Both the position numbers and the translations under genes were made by a program. 64,000 nucleotides of DNA from Chromatiaceae bacterium. Its GTDB lineage: Bacteria > Pseudomonadota > Gammaproteobacteria > Chromatiales > Chromatiaceae. Positions 36,901-43,089 of the stretch are shown piece after piece; within the stretch, counting starts at the first letter, position 1, and every line of letters begins with the position of its first letter. The DNA lies in assembly GCA_024235395.1 (NCBI GenBank), contig JACKMK010000001.1, positions 62,001 to 126,000 of the forward strand. The letters are read 5' to 3'. The notes beneath the pieces are model-generated. The model was not told the DNA's origin. It saw only the letters and a list, made by a program, of their open reading frames with translations, and made no database searches.

Positions 36901-37969
36901 CCAGTTCTTCCACAGCGACGCGAGTCGTAACGTGCGCCTGCTGACGGATGACGCAGGACAGACGTCAGACAGTTACCGCTACAGCGCGTTCGGCGAGGTC
37001 ATCGAGCGCACCGGCGGCACGGCCAATCCACACACCTTCGCCGGTGAGCGCTACGATTCGGCGACCTCGCTGACCTACCTGCGTGCGCGCTACTACGACC
37101 CGTCCACCGGGCGCTTCGTCAGCCGCGATCCGTTCGGTGGCATGTTGCGTGACCCGGTGTCGCTGCACCGCTACCTGTACAGCCACGCCAATCCGGTCGC
37201 GTTTTCCGACCCGAGCGGGTTGGTGACCTTGGCGGAGGTGAAGGTCAGTACCTTCATCGGGGCAACAGTCGGCGGCATATCGTCTTACATTTCGGCTCGC
37301 TTGGCGGGTAAGAAAGGATTGGCGCTGATCTCAGAAACGATTATCGGCGCAGCCTTCGGAGCGATCGGTGGCGCCTATGGCACGGCTCTGTCGAAGGCGT
37401 TTGCCGAATCCAAGATGATCATGACGCTGCTGCGCAACCCTGCCGTTGCGAAGTTCGCGGGGCGTCTGGTCTATGCCATCCCGGTCACTTTTCTTAATTT
37501 CCTCGAAGACCTCAGCAAAGGCCTTAGCAGTGGGGAGGCGCAAGAAAAGGGCTGGGATTATGCCTGGAGCCTGGCCGAGGTCACGGCTGCAAACCTTTTC
37601 GTCAATGCCTTGCTCGGCCCAGGACTTTCGACAGCAGGAGTCGGCGACGATGTGGTCGCAGCGGCGGGGCCCACTGGTCGGTTCGCCATCGAAGGAGCGC
37701 AAGGGACGCTGGAGATCTTTGGCGACGCGGCACAAAGGTCGCGCGCCATCCGGACGGCGGCGCTTGTTGAAGGGACGAAGCTGGGGATCGGAGACGGTAC
37801 CGGATTGCGCATTCTGCGCCACGTAGGCGGAGAAGCATGGAAGGCGCTGGAAGACGCACCCAAGAAATATCTAGAAGAAGCGATCGGAGCGCTCTTGACG
37901 TTCTCCTGGGAGATGACAAAGCTGTTCGTCTCAGTGGCACCTGACCGTGCGTACGGCAACATCAAGTGA
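27923..37969 (+). CDS. Giant exported RHS/YD-repeat protein with PKD, Ig-like, FG-GAP and PASTA-like domains
   Basis: A 3348-residue protein. ATG 27923 has GGGAG seven bases upstream and opens a signal peptide (AIVRFVAAMAFAVSTCDA); GTG 27869 lacks this. By DNA position: N-terminal domain to 28340; five PKD-like repeats 28350-29740; three Ig-like domains to about 30595 (ending WTPTADQTG and similar); a cadherin-like domain split by an FG-GAP propeller (30800-32300, with DIDGDGD motifs); another Ig-like domain; PASTA-like 32680-32870; a calcium-type motif DIDDDGDGFSENQGDCADDD near 32885; two further beta domains; RHS entry domain near 33570 (TYDSREQRSGDFGYGWSLD); YD repeats 34080-37000; and RHS core end YLRARYYDPSTGRFVSRDPFG. 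A 250-residue unrecognised tail follows 37220. It could be an exported adhesin-like or polymorphic-toxin-type shell. Confidence 0.9.
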   Translation: MVELKSMLRVINRSVGRAIVRFVAAMAFAVSTCDAAWIDVSDSVSVQRSRPLYNFATKTSYFDAWLVNGPQERSGELQLVIDSVTPSDVEVSNADGVTEDGFPFFAYDGLLADQTSGKRRIELSNPRRQRFAYTTQVRSLDANQAPVADAGPDQTAYVGDLVQLDGGASSDAEGDLLDYFWNFLTRPAGSLATLSDPNAVGPSFVLDVPGDYAIQLVVSDGLSDSAPDVVAVSTLNSSPVARAGSDQSVFVGDLVTLDGSASSDADGDTLTYQWSFESVPPGSGAFLTDATGTRPTFEVDLAGDYELQLVVNDGFEDSSPDTVRVSTQNSAPIARAGDDQSAFLGDTIMLDGSLSSDVDGDLLTYRWSLISIPLGSVATLSNSAAVAPTFEIDQPGAYVAQLIVNDGVLDSTPDTVTVSTENSPPVAEAGPDQSAFVGDNVMLDGSASFDADGDALFFTWSLVGKPAGSAAALSDPSRIDPGFTIDLPGDYVVQLVVNDGTADSTPDSVTISTLNSRPVADAGPDQEGGVGEAMALDGTGSFDADGDLLDFAWSLLSRPVTSGALIENADLAVASLTPDVDGDYVVQLIVHDGELESTPDTAMLSISPVVVNDPPVITSAPITIAQVGALYGYAVQASDPNGDTLAFSLDEAPIGMDMDAVDGSISWTPTADQTGDFPVIVRVTDTGGLFATQSYSISVPGFGAHAPDLLPPGDRSIPVAQAFFAQLFAVDLDPGDTRTFSLISGPAGLTVSETGVLQWTPDVSALGSHPVEVSVRDGADQSDSETFSIDVYEPVLPSAVNTPPVLLVPGEQPLLVGTALSLTVAGSDADGDSIEFAFANAPAGMTIDPLTGAIAWTPDVTAVGRHDVVIKLTDVRGAADFGSFVVEVSAVNGAPVAADDAYTVRLGDTLTVPAPGVLRNDSDPDDDPLTAALHNPPQKGTLNLAADGGFEYTPDVPVIEIGLAQQCVYYDRGGFAEGTAVGDIDGDGDVEMVSVLRPATGPEVAIVDGATCAAEVVLLGGGEDIGEGDPEATVTLVNLDDDADLEIVVPYSRWNPNAGADFSSNEAAYLMAVNRDGTPVWNTPTRLSDPVSYVRDSSVAPRTVGPVPVDLDGDGDVELLQAWIADSTIINTVRAAVVAYEGRTGAVRWEYVGPPQRTFGTGVPARSPIVADLDLDGKIEIIWNHSVLNADGTLKFLLPVDEFTTGVANMLVAAVANFDDDPYAEIVAYDPFNHYVFEHDGTLKWKIERDMGSVSGSVRAYSLITVAQLDDDSPPEYVVMRRGTGTVAWALYAYDTDGSELWNQFDLGLSIENQELSAVAPAAFDFDRDGIDEIVLQHPGGEGGSLPEPGLYILSGEDGSIIAQDPTGLLPGRPAEPVTIADIDGDGAAEIIGSHVYPSGGGGELRVFEGLPGNPFPAARPIRNHSNYQPTHVNADGSIPTYIRPHWLIPGLNKFFATPIIPGEDGVEADTFSYVANDGELDSNEATVTIELTTFGAPEIVSQPILGASPGFAYEYGALAIDPDVGDELTWALVDGPDGMTMDRFGIVRWTPAAADLGTNRVQIVVTDSNGNNDSQIFNVNVEGAAEVPSVIGQDQATAESTIAGVGLVTGAVRERFDPAVAVGLVAAQDPVAGTVAPAGASVSITLSLGPSPADIDDDGDGFSENQGDCADDDPSRFPGAVDSPGDDIDQNCDGADATLPIVDLVIEPAISEVLTGQTVRHAATGIFDNGTSQSITDLAAWTNGPVFSSGVAGSFEVSASRDGVTATATVNVRDRVPGDDTPPLAEITGPEGNATITAPTDIVGTASDANLLKYELAYAVAGSDDFTTFASSTTPVTDGVLGQFDPSLLINDLYTIRLTAYDRGGNITIDETTVQVDGDLKVGNFTLRFADLTIPMSGIPITVTRTYDSREQRSGDFGYGWSLDVNTLRLSTSRVLGTGWEVLKSGLAYRLVPTDAHTVSVTMPDGHVEQFDMVVAPSNSAIVPFPPLTQSVRYQPRPGTLGQLASLDENFVSILDPQPGVIDLRRDSDGRVYEPQRFRYTAADGTRIDIHKTSGVERIVDPNGNTLTFSENGITHSAGKSVVFDRDVQGRITRITDPVGNVRSYDYDANGDLRSHTDGEGNATQFTYDWRHGLIEIVDPLGRPLARNEYDDDGRLVRSTTADGRVIDFAHDIGARQEVLTEADGSVTVMEYDERGNILRTTDPLGRVTTNTYDADDNLLGTTDPLGNTITQTFDARRNRLTVTNALGHTTTLAYNDQDHVTSITDPLGRTTRFAYDARGNRISVTDALGNVTAHAYDARGSRIATTDALGNTIQLEYSAAGNLEVRTDALGNSETLSYDANSRLIGDTNRLGHRSVLRLDARGLSVGGDDPAGRSMTFVWNAAGKLETVIDPAGAATQQALNAAGKEIAFTDASGQRTERTYDLRGRLASIVDPLGRTTSFGYDAAGQRTNATSPDGGVNQTRYDAVGRIAELEDALGRIMRYEYDAAGRNTKVIDPLGNETRYAYDAVGNQISMTDARGNVFEYAYDVLGRKVRTTFPDGSFIETGYDAVGRVISETDALGRTTTYAYDANSNLVQVTDPAGAQTRFVYDAEDKLVSQTDARGHVTTFAYDVNGRQIAKTYPDGTTETQSYDLAGNVASQTDPNGDTTVLAYDANGRLTRKVFADGSEETYTHSATGRTLVAGNANGDVTFEYDLNDRLTGLENPDGSAIAYTYDLAGNRTSDTIRSALGAPARTTHYTYDDLNRIETVTDPDGQIITYGYDANGNLASIDYPNGVTSTFAYDSNNRLEVLTHSNATSTLARYAYDVNAVGDRTRVTEMNGSWVDYAYDDMRRLVRESHFDSSGVKQFELLYEYDLVGNRTALIDIRGDRTVLSYDAADKLLAAGGDTFDYDANGNLRSRNGAGGLTAYQYDRENQLVGASTPLADIAYAYDANGERVRRDDGVAATRYLVDPVSTTGYSQVLADYEAGGIAAQYVFGSGLLSRHDAAQSQFFHSDASRNVRLLTDDAGQTSDSYRYSAFGEVIERTGGTANPHTFAGERYDSATSLTYLRARYYDPSTGRFVSRDPFGGMLRDPVSLHRYLYSHANPVAFSDPSGLVTLAEVKVSTFIGATVGGISSYISARLAGKKGLALISETIIGAAFGAIGGAYGTALSKAFAESKMIMTLLRNPAVAKFAGRLVYAIPVTFLNFLEDLSKGLSSGEAQEKGWDYAWSLAEVTAANLFVNALLGPGLSTAGVGDDVVAAAGPTGRFAIEGAQGTLEIFGDAAQRSRAIRTAALVEGTKLGIGDGTGLRILRHVGGEAWKALEDAPKKYLEEAIGALLTFSWEMTKLFVSVAPDRAYGNIK
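28350..29740 (+). repeat. Five tandem PKD-type repeats within the RHS giant
   Basis: Five units of about 279 bases start near 28359, 28635, 28914, 29190 and 29470. Each begins with a phrase like APVADAGPDQ and continues with VGDxVxLDGSxSxDxDGDxLxYxWS and ends LVVNDGxxDSxPDTVTVST. They are protein-level repeats with clear DNA similarity. Confidence 0.85.
34080..37010 (+). repeat. YD (RHS) repeat array
   Basis: There are some forty units of about 20-22 codons built on G-x-x-x-x-Y-x-Y-D-x-x-G-x-L, for example TRFAYDARGNRISVTDALGN. The known RHS fold built from them is a hollow beta-shell. The units have diverged and are not identical DNA repeats. Confidence 0.85.
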
Positions 37970-38639
37970 TCGATGGCTGATCAGGCAGGCTCCAACCCGG
38001 AAGGAAACTATAGCAATCGCGCTTGAGGTGCCATTTGCTGGCGAAGTCGCGCCGGGAAACGGGTCTGGGTGTGCCGCGTAGACGTCTTTTCGGGCCGGTG
38101 AGGCCGTACCCGCACCCTTGAACTCATCGGGCGGATGCACCAGCAGGGTTGGGCTATACGTCTCGGCCACTCGATCCTTTCGCAGCTTGGCGACGCCAAG
38201 CGCTACGTGATCGTAGCGTAGATCGAGCCACGAATTCACGGTGATGCGTCTTCAATAGTCCGCAACGCGACGGAGGTGCAAGTTGGATGCGCCTGCAGCC
38301 GGTGTCTCCTGATCGGCCGAAGCTGCGGGTGGAGGTTCAATCTAGCGTCGACCGCAATGGGCCGTTCGCCGGACATAGGCCAGCATCTCCAATCGAACCA
38401 CAGCTTTCTGATTCCCCATCTGGCAGATGTCGACCCGTTGCGGACGTCGGTTGCAAACGCAACGCGGTATTTCAGCGGGCCTCTATGCACTTGACTCACG
38501 TGTACTGCAAGACGAGGCAGATACCGATCTCAAGCAAACCTTGGGGAAGTAAGACGCCGCATACTGGATGCGACCCCACCTTGCGGGCGCCACGGAGCTC
38601 CGCTTTGGCCGCCCGCTTGGCACGTCGATGCCCGAAGAA
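37970..38639. other. Region downstream of the RHS gene, no confident gene
   Basis: This is where an immunity gene would be expected if the RHS tail were a toxin. Only short frames are present. Two end-to-end minus-strand frames (37931-38239, MNSWLDLRYDHVALGV...; 38236-38499, MSQVHRGPLKYRVAF...) and a plus frame from 38287 lack ribosome sites. The minus frames read partly like protein and may be gene debris. Nothing here is called as a gene. Confidence 0.45.
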
Positions 38640-39521
38640 TTACTTGCCGTTCATTCGCTCTGTGGCAACACCTATCAGTTCAGCGACGTTTCGATGTTGT
38701 GACGGATTGAACGACACCACCTCGACACTGAATTGAATGTCATAGCTGCGGGCGGAGCGTATCTCGCGGTCCTTCAGCAGTTGTTCCATCCTTCCCACCG
38801 CAGACGCCGTGCCCTCTTCGGATGCACCCGTCACCAACACCGCGAACCCGTCCCCGTCGATGCGACCCAATACGTCGCAGATGCGGAATGTCTTTGTGAG
38901 GGCGAGCGCAAACTCCTTGAGGGTCAGGTCACCTTCGGACGCCCCCAAGTCATCGTTAATCTGCTGGAGACCACCCAGGGTCAGGTAGATCAGCGCAGCG
39001 GATTCGTCCAGACGACGACACATCTCCAACGCATACGAGGAGTACAGTTCGAATCCACGCCGGTTGGAGATCTGCGTCAGTTCGTCCACGGTGATCAGCT
39101 GCAGAGCGGCGAGTTCATCCTCCACGACGTTCGCCAGGTCGCGCAACGCCGCCTCTTCGTCCTCCCGCAGATCACGAGCAACCTGGTCCATGATGCACAA
39201 GGCGCCCAACTTGTCACCCGTGGAAGACTCGAACGGGTACCCGGCAAAAAAACGGATGCCGGTCTCACCGGTCACGAGCGGGCTTTCCCGGAAGCGTTCG
39301 TCTTCGAGCGCATCGGGAATCACGAACACACCGGAGCCCATTACCGCATGGGCACAAAAGGACATGTCGGGTGTTGTTTCGAGCTCCTCCAATCCTTGGA
39401 GTGACTTGATCGACTGGTGACCCTGATCGACCAGGGTGATCAATGCGATCGGAACGTCGAACAGCCCTTTCGCGATGCGTGTTATGCGGTCCAATCGTTC
39501 TTCCGGTAACGAATCCAGCAT
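38640..39521 (-). CDS. GAF-domain protein with degenerate GGDEF domain
   Basis: This is a cytoplasmic signalling protein of 293 residues. The GAF domain (MLDSLPEERLDRITRIAKGLFDVPIALITLVD ... FCAHAVMGSG, FAGYPFESSTGDKLGALCIMD) is joined to a GGDEF fold (TVDELTQISNRRGFELYSSYAL). The active-site loop that should read RxGGDEF is RIDGDGF, so diguanylate cyclase activity is unlikely; it may bind nucleotide or act as a regulator. ATG 39521 has GAGGA six bases upstream. A TTG at 39623 would add 34 residues with no ribosome site, though part of the extra stretch could belong to the domain. Confidence 0.8.
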   Translation of the reverse strand: MLDSLPEERLDRITRIAKGLFDVPIALITLVDQGHQSIKSLQGLEELETTPDMSFCAHAVMGSGVFVIPDALEDERFRESPLVTGETGIRFFAGYPFESSTGDKLGALCIMDQVARDLREDEEAALRDLANVVEDELAALQLITVDELTQISNRRGFELYSSYALEMCRRLDESAALIYLTLGGLQQINDDLGASEGDLTLKEFALALTKTFRICDVLGRIDGDGFAVLVTGASEEGTASAVGRMEQLLKDREIRSARSYDIQFSVEVVSFNPSQHRNVAELIGVATERMNGK

Positions 39522-39886
39522 GCCAATTCCTCGCGGCGACGTGAGATGGAGATGTTCGTCAACAGGTTTCCCTGGAATCGAAATGACTGTCTCGTCAATG
39601 GCTCTCGAGGTCAAGCGGGCCAAAAGAGGCCGGGAGCGCCCGCCGGACGGCGTCGGGGCAACCGATCACGAGACGGGCTGCACAGGGTAATCTATCGGTA
39701 TTTTCCCGGCTTCCCTTAGTCAAACGGTGGGCTCGGTTCTCGCAGGCCATTCCGGGCCTTTCGTCGACAAGGACACCACCGCACCGACCTGCTACGAGGA
39801 ACGACCGGGAAAGACAGGAAATTTGCCGTCTTCGCAACAGGTTAACCGAGTAAGACCCCATACGCCGTGACCAAAAGGCGACCGGA
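39522..39886. other. Intergenic region, nothing recognised
   Basis: This is non-coding between two minus-strand genes. No promoter, repeat or RNA was identified. A possible N-terminal extension of the GAF/GGDEF protein (to 39623) would occupy the first 100 bases. Confidence 0.4.
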
Positions 39887-40624
39887 TCAGCGCCCTTGTT
39901 CCGCCAAGTCGCGTTGCAGCCTGGCGATGGCATCCCCCGGCCCTATGACCACCAGGATATCTTCGGGTTGTAAACGCATGTCCTCGGCGGTCTGGCTGTA
40001 GACGAAATGCTCTTCCATCTGACGGTCCACAACACCCAGCAGGATCAGCTCGTAGTTGCGTTCCAGTTCCAGCTCGGAGAGCGCCCGATCGACCAGTGCC
40101 GAACCGCCGGGTACCGTGACCTCGGCAATGTTCAGGTTCGCCTGGCCGAACAGCGTTCGGTCGAGAATCGCGGTGACCACTGGTCGCGTGATGATGTCCC
40201 AAACGCGCAGGCCGCTGATCTCCAGCGTCTCGATCACCTTGTCCGCCCCGGCGGCGCGCAGAGCGGGTACCGCCCCTCTCCCGTGAGCGATGCTGAAGAT
40301 GCGTACGCTGGGTGCCAGGGCACGGGCCGACAGGGTCAGAAACACATTGTCGGCATCGTTTGGAAACAGGCAGAAAACCGTGTCGATGGACTCACCCAGG
40401 CCCAGCTTCGCGAGTTCGTCGTCGTCCCGGAAATCCAGCGCCGCTGTCTCGAAACCGGCCTTGCGCGCTTTCGACAGGTTGACCGGGTCATTGTCGACGA
40501 TGGTCACCAGGTAATCGCCGGTGTTCAGGTAATACGCGACCTCCACCGCGGAACGATAGTAGCCAAACAGCGCAATGCCGCGTTGCGCCACCTCAGGCCA
40601 TCCCCGAGCGAAACTGACCGGCAC
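39887..40624 (-). CDS. RCK (TrkA-N/TrkA-C) regulatory protein, partner of the adjacent potassium channel
   Basis: This is a cytoplasmic 245-residue RCK protein. The Rossmann entry is IALFGYYRSAVEVAYYLNTGDYLVTIVDNDP; the nucleotide glycine motif GxGxxG is altered to GYYRSA, while the acidic VDNDP at the end of strand two is kept. A TrkA-C-like domain follows (NIAEVTVPGGSALVDRAL ... LQPEDILVVIGPGDAIARLQ). The GTG start at 40624 lies inside the end of the channel gene (32-base overlap), with GGGAA upstream. It probably supplies a second RCK ring subunit to the channel; whether it still binds NAD(H) or ATP is doubtful. Confidence 0.85.
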   Translation of the reverse strand: MPVSFARGWPEVAQRGIALFGYYRSAVEVAYYLNTGDYLVTIVDNDPVNLSKARKAGFETAALDFRDDDELAKLGLGESIDTVFCLFPNDADNVFLTLSARALAPSVRIFSIAHGRGAVPALRAAGADKVIETLEISGLRVWDIITRPVVTAILDRTLFGQANLNIAEVTVPGGSALVDRALSELELERNYELILLGVVDRQMEEHFVYSQTAEDMRLQPEDILVVIGPGDAIARLQRDLAEQGR

Positions 40625-42203
40625 CGAGTTCCCGGCGGAAATGTACCAGGCTGTACTCGTATCCGAACACGACCAGGGTATCGCCGGCTTCGATACGAAA
40701 ATCGAGGCTCGGCTTGAAGATGAAGCAGAAGTCGTCCTCCAGGGGGAAGAGATGGTCCACGTCCGCCGGACGCCAGTCGCGGACCGTGATCACGCCGAAC
40801 AGGAGCAGCTTGCGTCGGACGAAATCCACTTCGGCGAGGGTGTGCCCACATACCGGGGCACTCCCTTCCACGCGCACCGCCTCCAGAGCGACCTCCCGCT
40901 CACCCCGCAGAATTCCATAGATCGCTTCGAAGGCGGTCGGTCGCCCGACGTACTCCGCGGCAATCAGGCCGACGACCTCCGAGGTCGACACGGTATGGTT
41001 GGCCCCAGCCAGGACCAGCTTGCGCGCGACATCCTTGGTACCCGCCCGCGCAATGATGCGTAGTCCGTCATTCAACTGGCGGGCACTGACCGTCAGGAAC
41101 ACGTTTTTCACGTCGTCATTGGTCACGCACACCAGGGTATGCGCGCGATCGACCTTCGCTATGCCTTCCAGCAACCCGTTGTCGGCTGCGTCGCCCTGTA
41201 CCGCCAGGTAACCGCGCTTGCTCGCCAGACGCACCTTGCTTTCGTCGATATCGACGACGACGAAACGTTGCCTGACCGCCCACAGTTTCGCCGCGACGAC
41301 CTGTCCGACCTCGCCAAATCCATAGATCACGGTGTACGAAGACCCGCGTTCGAGCTCGGAGAAAACCCGGTGCTCACGCAGGTCCCCCAGTTTCTCCTGG
41401 AAGGCTGCGACCACTATCGAAGTCGTGAAAGCGAGCACACCGATCCCTGATACGATCAACGCCAGGGCCACAACACGTCCTTCGGTGGTATGCGGTGTGA
41501 TGTCGCCGTAACCGACCGTGGACAGCGTCACCATCGACCAATACACGGCGTCGAAAAAGGTATCGATGGAGCCACCCTGGACAGCACCTTCGAACACGTA
41601 GATGGCGCTCGCCGCCGCCAGAACGACGAACACCATGAAAAAGGCGAGTACGTAGAACTCGAACCGCCGCTCGGCGAGCACATCGGTCATGCCATGCACG
41701 CTACGGGCGTAGCGGAACAGTTTGAACAGGCGGAACAGCAGGAAGACACGAAGCAGGCGCACCGGCCGATAGCTCGGCAGGATCGCCAACAAATCGATGA
41801 TGGCGAGTGGGCTGGAGACGTACGCCCATTTCCGGCGCGCGACGTCCACCAGGACCGGCCACAAGCGGAACGGCACGTGCAGGAATTCGGCCTGTCGGTA
41901 CTGGTCGAGTACCACCGCATGCACGTCGCTGGAGATCCACAGCCGCGCCAGGTACTCGAGGATGAACAGGGTTACCGCGAAATACTCGAACCACAGCATC
42001 CACGCTGCGACCTTGTTCTCGACCGAATAGACCAACAGCGCGACGCTCGCCAGTACGACCAGGATCATGGCGAGATCGAAGTAGCGCTTGGCCCGCGACG
42101 TGGGATCCTCCAGCAACTCGCGAACGGCGCCCTTCGCCCGCAGATAGTCGGGGCTCGACTCCAGCATCAGGCAGAAACGGACCAGCAGTGTCTTCGGCGT
42201 CAT
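40593..42203 (-). CDS. Potassium channel with voltage-sensor-like S1-S4, pore and RCK domain
   Basis: This is an inner-membrane channel of 536 residues. S1 is about 42-60, S2 about 70-90, S3 about 130-143 and S4 about 147-168, with basic residues spaced RPVRLLRVFLLFRLFKLFRYAR. S5 and S6 flank the pore helix and the selectivity filter TVGYGD (229-234). The cytoplasmic part starts at YTVIYGFGEVGQ (RCK/TrkA-N with intact GxGxxG) and has VVDIDESKVRLASKRGYLAVQGDAAD, then a TrkA-C region. The length exceeds E. coli Kch (417). It overlaps the separate RCK gene by 32 bases, suggesting assembly of a mixed gating ring. Likely roles are K+ homeostasis and membrane potential. Confidence 0.93.
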   Translation of the reverse strand: MTPKTLLVRFCLMLESSPDYLRAKGAVRELLEDPTSRAKRYFDLAMILVVLASVALLVYSVENKVAAWMLWFEYFAVTLFILEYLARLWISSDVHAVVLDQYRQAEFLHVPFRLWPVLVDVARRKWAYVSSPLAIIDLLAILPSYRPVRLLRVFLLFRLFKLFRYARSVHGMTDVLAERRFEFYVLAFFMVFVVLAAASAIYVFEGAVQGGSIDTFFDAVYWSMVTLSTVGYGDITPHTTEGRVVALALIVSGIGVLAFTTSIVVAAFQEKLGDLREHRVFSELERGSSYTVIYGFGEVGQVVAAKLWAVRQRFVVVDIDESKVRLASKRGYLAVQGDAADNGLLEGIAKVDRAHTLVCVTNDDVKNVFLTVSARQLNDGLRIIARAGTKDVARKLVLAGANHTVSTSEVVGLIAAEYVGRPTAFEAIYGILRGEREVALEAVRVEGSAPVCGHTLAEVDFVRRKLLLFGVITVRDWRPADVDHLFPLEDDFCFIFKPSLDFRIEAGDTLVVFGYEYSLVHFRRELGAGQFRSGMA

Positions 42204-42490
42204 ATTCCGGAGGATTCACCTGTCACTCGCGAGCGATCCTGCTGCCGTCGGTCAGCGTGCAAGCGAGCGGGCACGTGATTCAATAAGGCTCGGCGAAGCG
42301 CCGGGATCAACGGGAATTATCCCATATATCCTCGCCGGGCACCCGGAGGTGGGGTGCGGCCGCAGGGATCGACAAGACCACTTCTCTTAATCGATCTGCT
42401 CAATCGCCCCATCATCAGGTCGACAGCGGCCCGCATCGAACCGCGCTCACCGAGCCCCGGCATTCGACGACGTGAAGACCGGGTCTCCGG

Positions 42491-42916
42491 TCATTGCTCC
42501 CCGTCGCGCATGCGCTCGCAAAAGGTGCGGGTGTCGGGGTTTTCCACCGCATCGACGATCGCGTTGACGATACTGCCGAACTCCTCGGGCGACAGCACCG
42601 TCATCACCCGTGTGAGCAACGTCGGATCGACATGCGCATAGACGGTCTGGCCGCTCTCCAGGTTCAGCACCACCCCGGCCGCCTGGTAATTATCCGCCCC
42701 CTCTTCCTGCGCGTTGTCGAACAACTCCCGGTCCATATCCATCAAGGTCTCGTAGCGGGCCTCGATCTCCTCCGAGAGCACGTCGTCGATGTCCTCCGGC
42801 AGTCGAACCTCGAAGCCCTCCTCCACCTCACCGGCTTCCGGCTTCTGACCACGCTGGCGCAGAAACTCCACGAATGCCTCGAACGGTGCCTGGTGAAAAA
42901 AGATGTACTCCAGCAT
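42491..42916 (-). CDS. Conserved hypothetical acidic protein
   Basis: This is a 141-residue cytoplasmic protein, strongly acidic, with no signal peptide or membrane segment. It starts MLEYIFFHQAPFEAFVEFL and contains VRLPEDIDDVLSEEIEARYETLMD and YAHVDPTLLTRVMTVLSPEEFGSIVNAIVDAVENPDTRTFCERM. The general pattern (MLEYIFF..., PED, VENP) recalls an uncharacterised gammaproteobacterial family. I do not know its function. It is divergent from msrAB, and the 170 bases between them hold both promoters. Confidence 0.8.
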   Translation of the reverse strand: MLEYIFFHQAPFEAFVEFLRQRGQKPEAGEVEEGFEVRLPEDIDDVLSEEIEARYETLMDMDRELFDNAQEEGADNYQAAGVVLNLESGQTVYAHVDPTLLTRVMTVLSPEEFGSIVNAIVDAVENPDTRTFCERMRDGEQ

Positions 42917-43089
42917 GCTTTGTCATCCCGCGTGGTCAAGTGTTCCGATCGTTGGCCTAGCTTCGTTGAAGAAATACCGTCCCCGCAAGCCTTCACCGGC
43001 GACGGCGAAAGAAATTTGGCGCCGTCGGGAAGAATTTCTGCGTTCGCGCGGTCTGACAGTGAACGGCCGATCGCTCTACGGGGGGCGCG

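Noticed and set aside
28350..37010. Regular repeats that could suggest a CRISPR or satellite array
   Set aside because: They are in-frame protein repeats (PKD and YD) with diverged DNA; no short identical direct repeats with unique spacers.
37931..38499. Two short minus-strand frames after the RHS gene as an immunity gene
   Set aside because: No ribosome sites, the first overlaps the RHS stop region on the opposite strand, and the composition is mixed; possible debris only.
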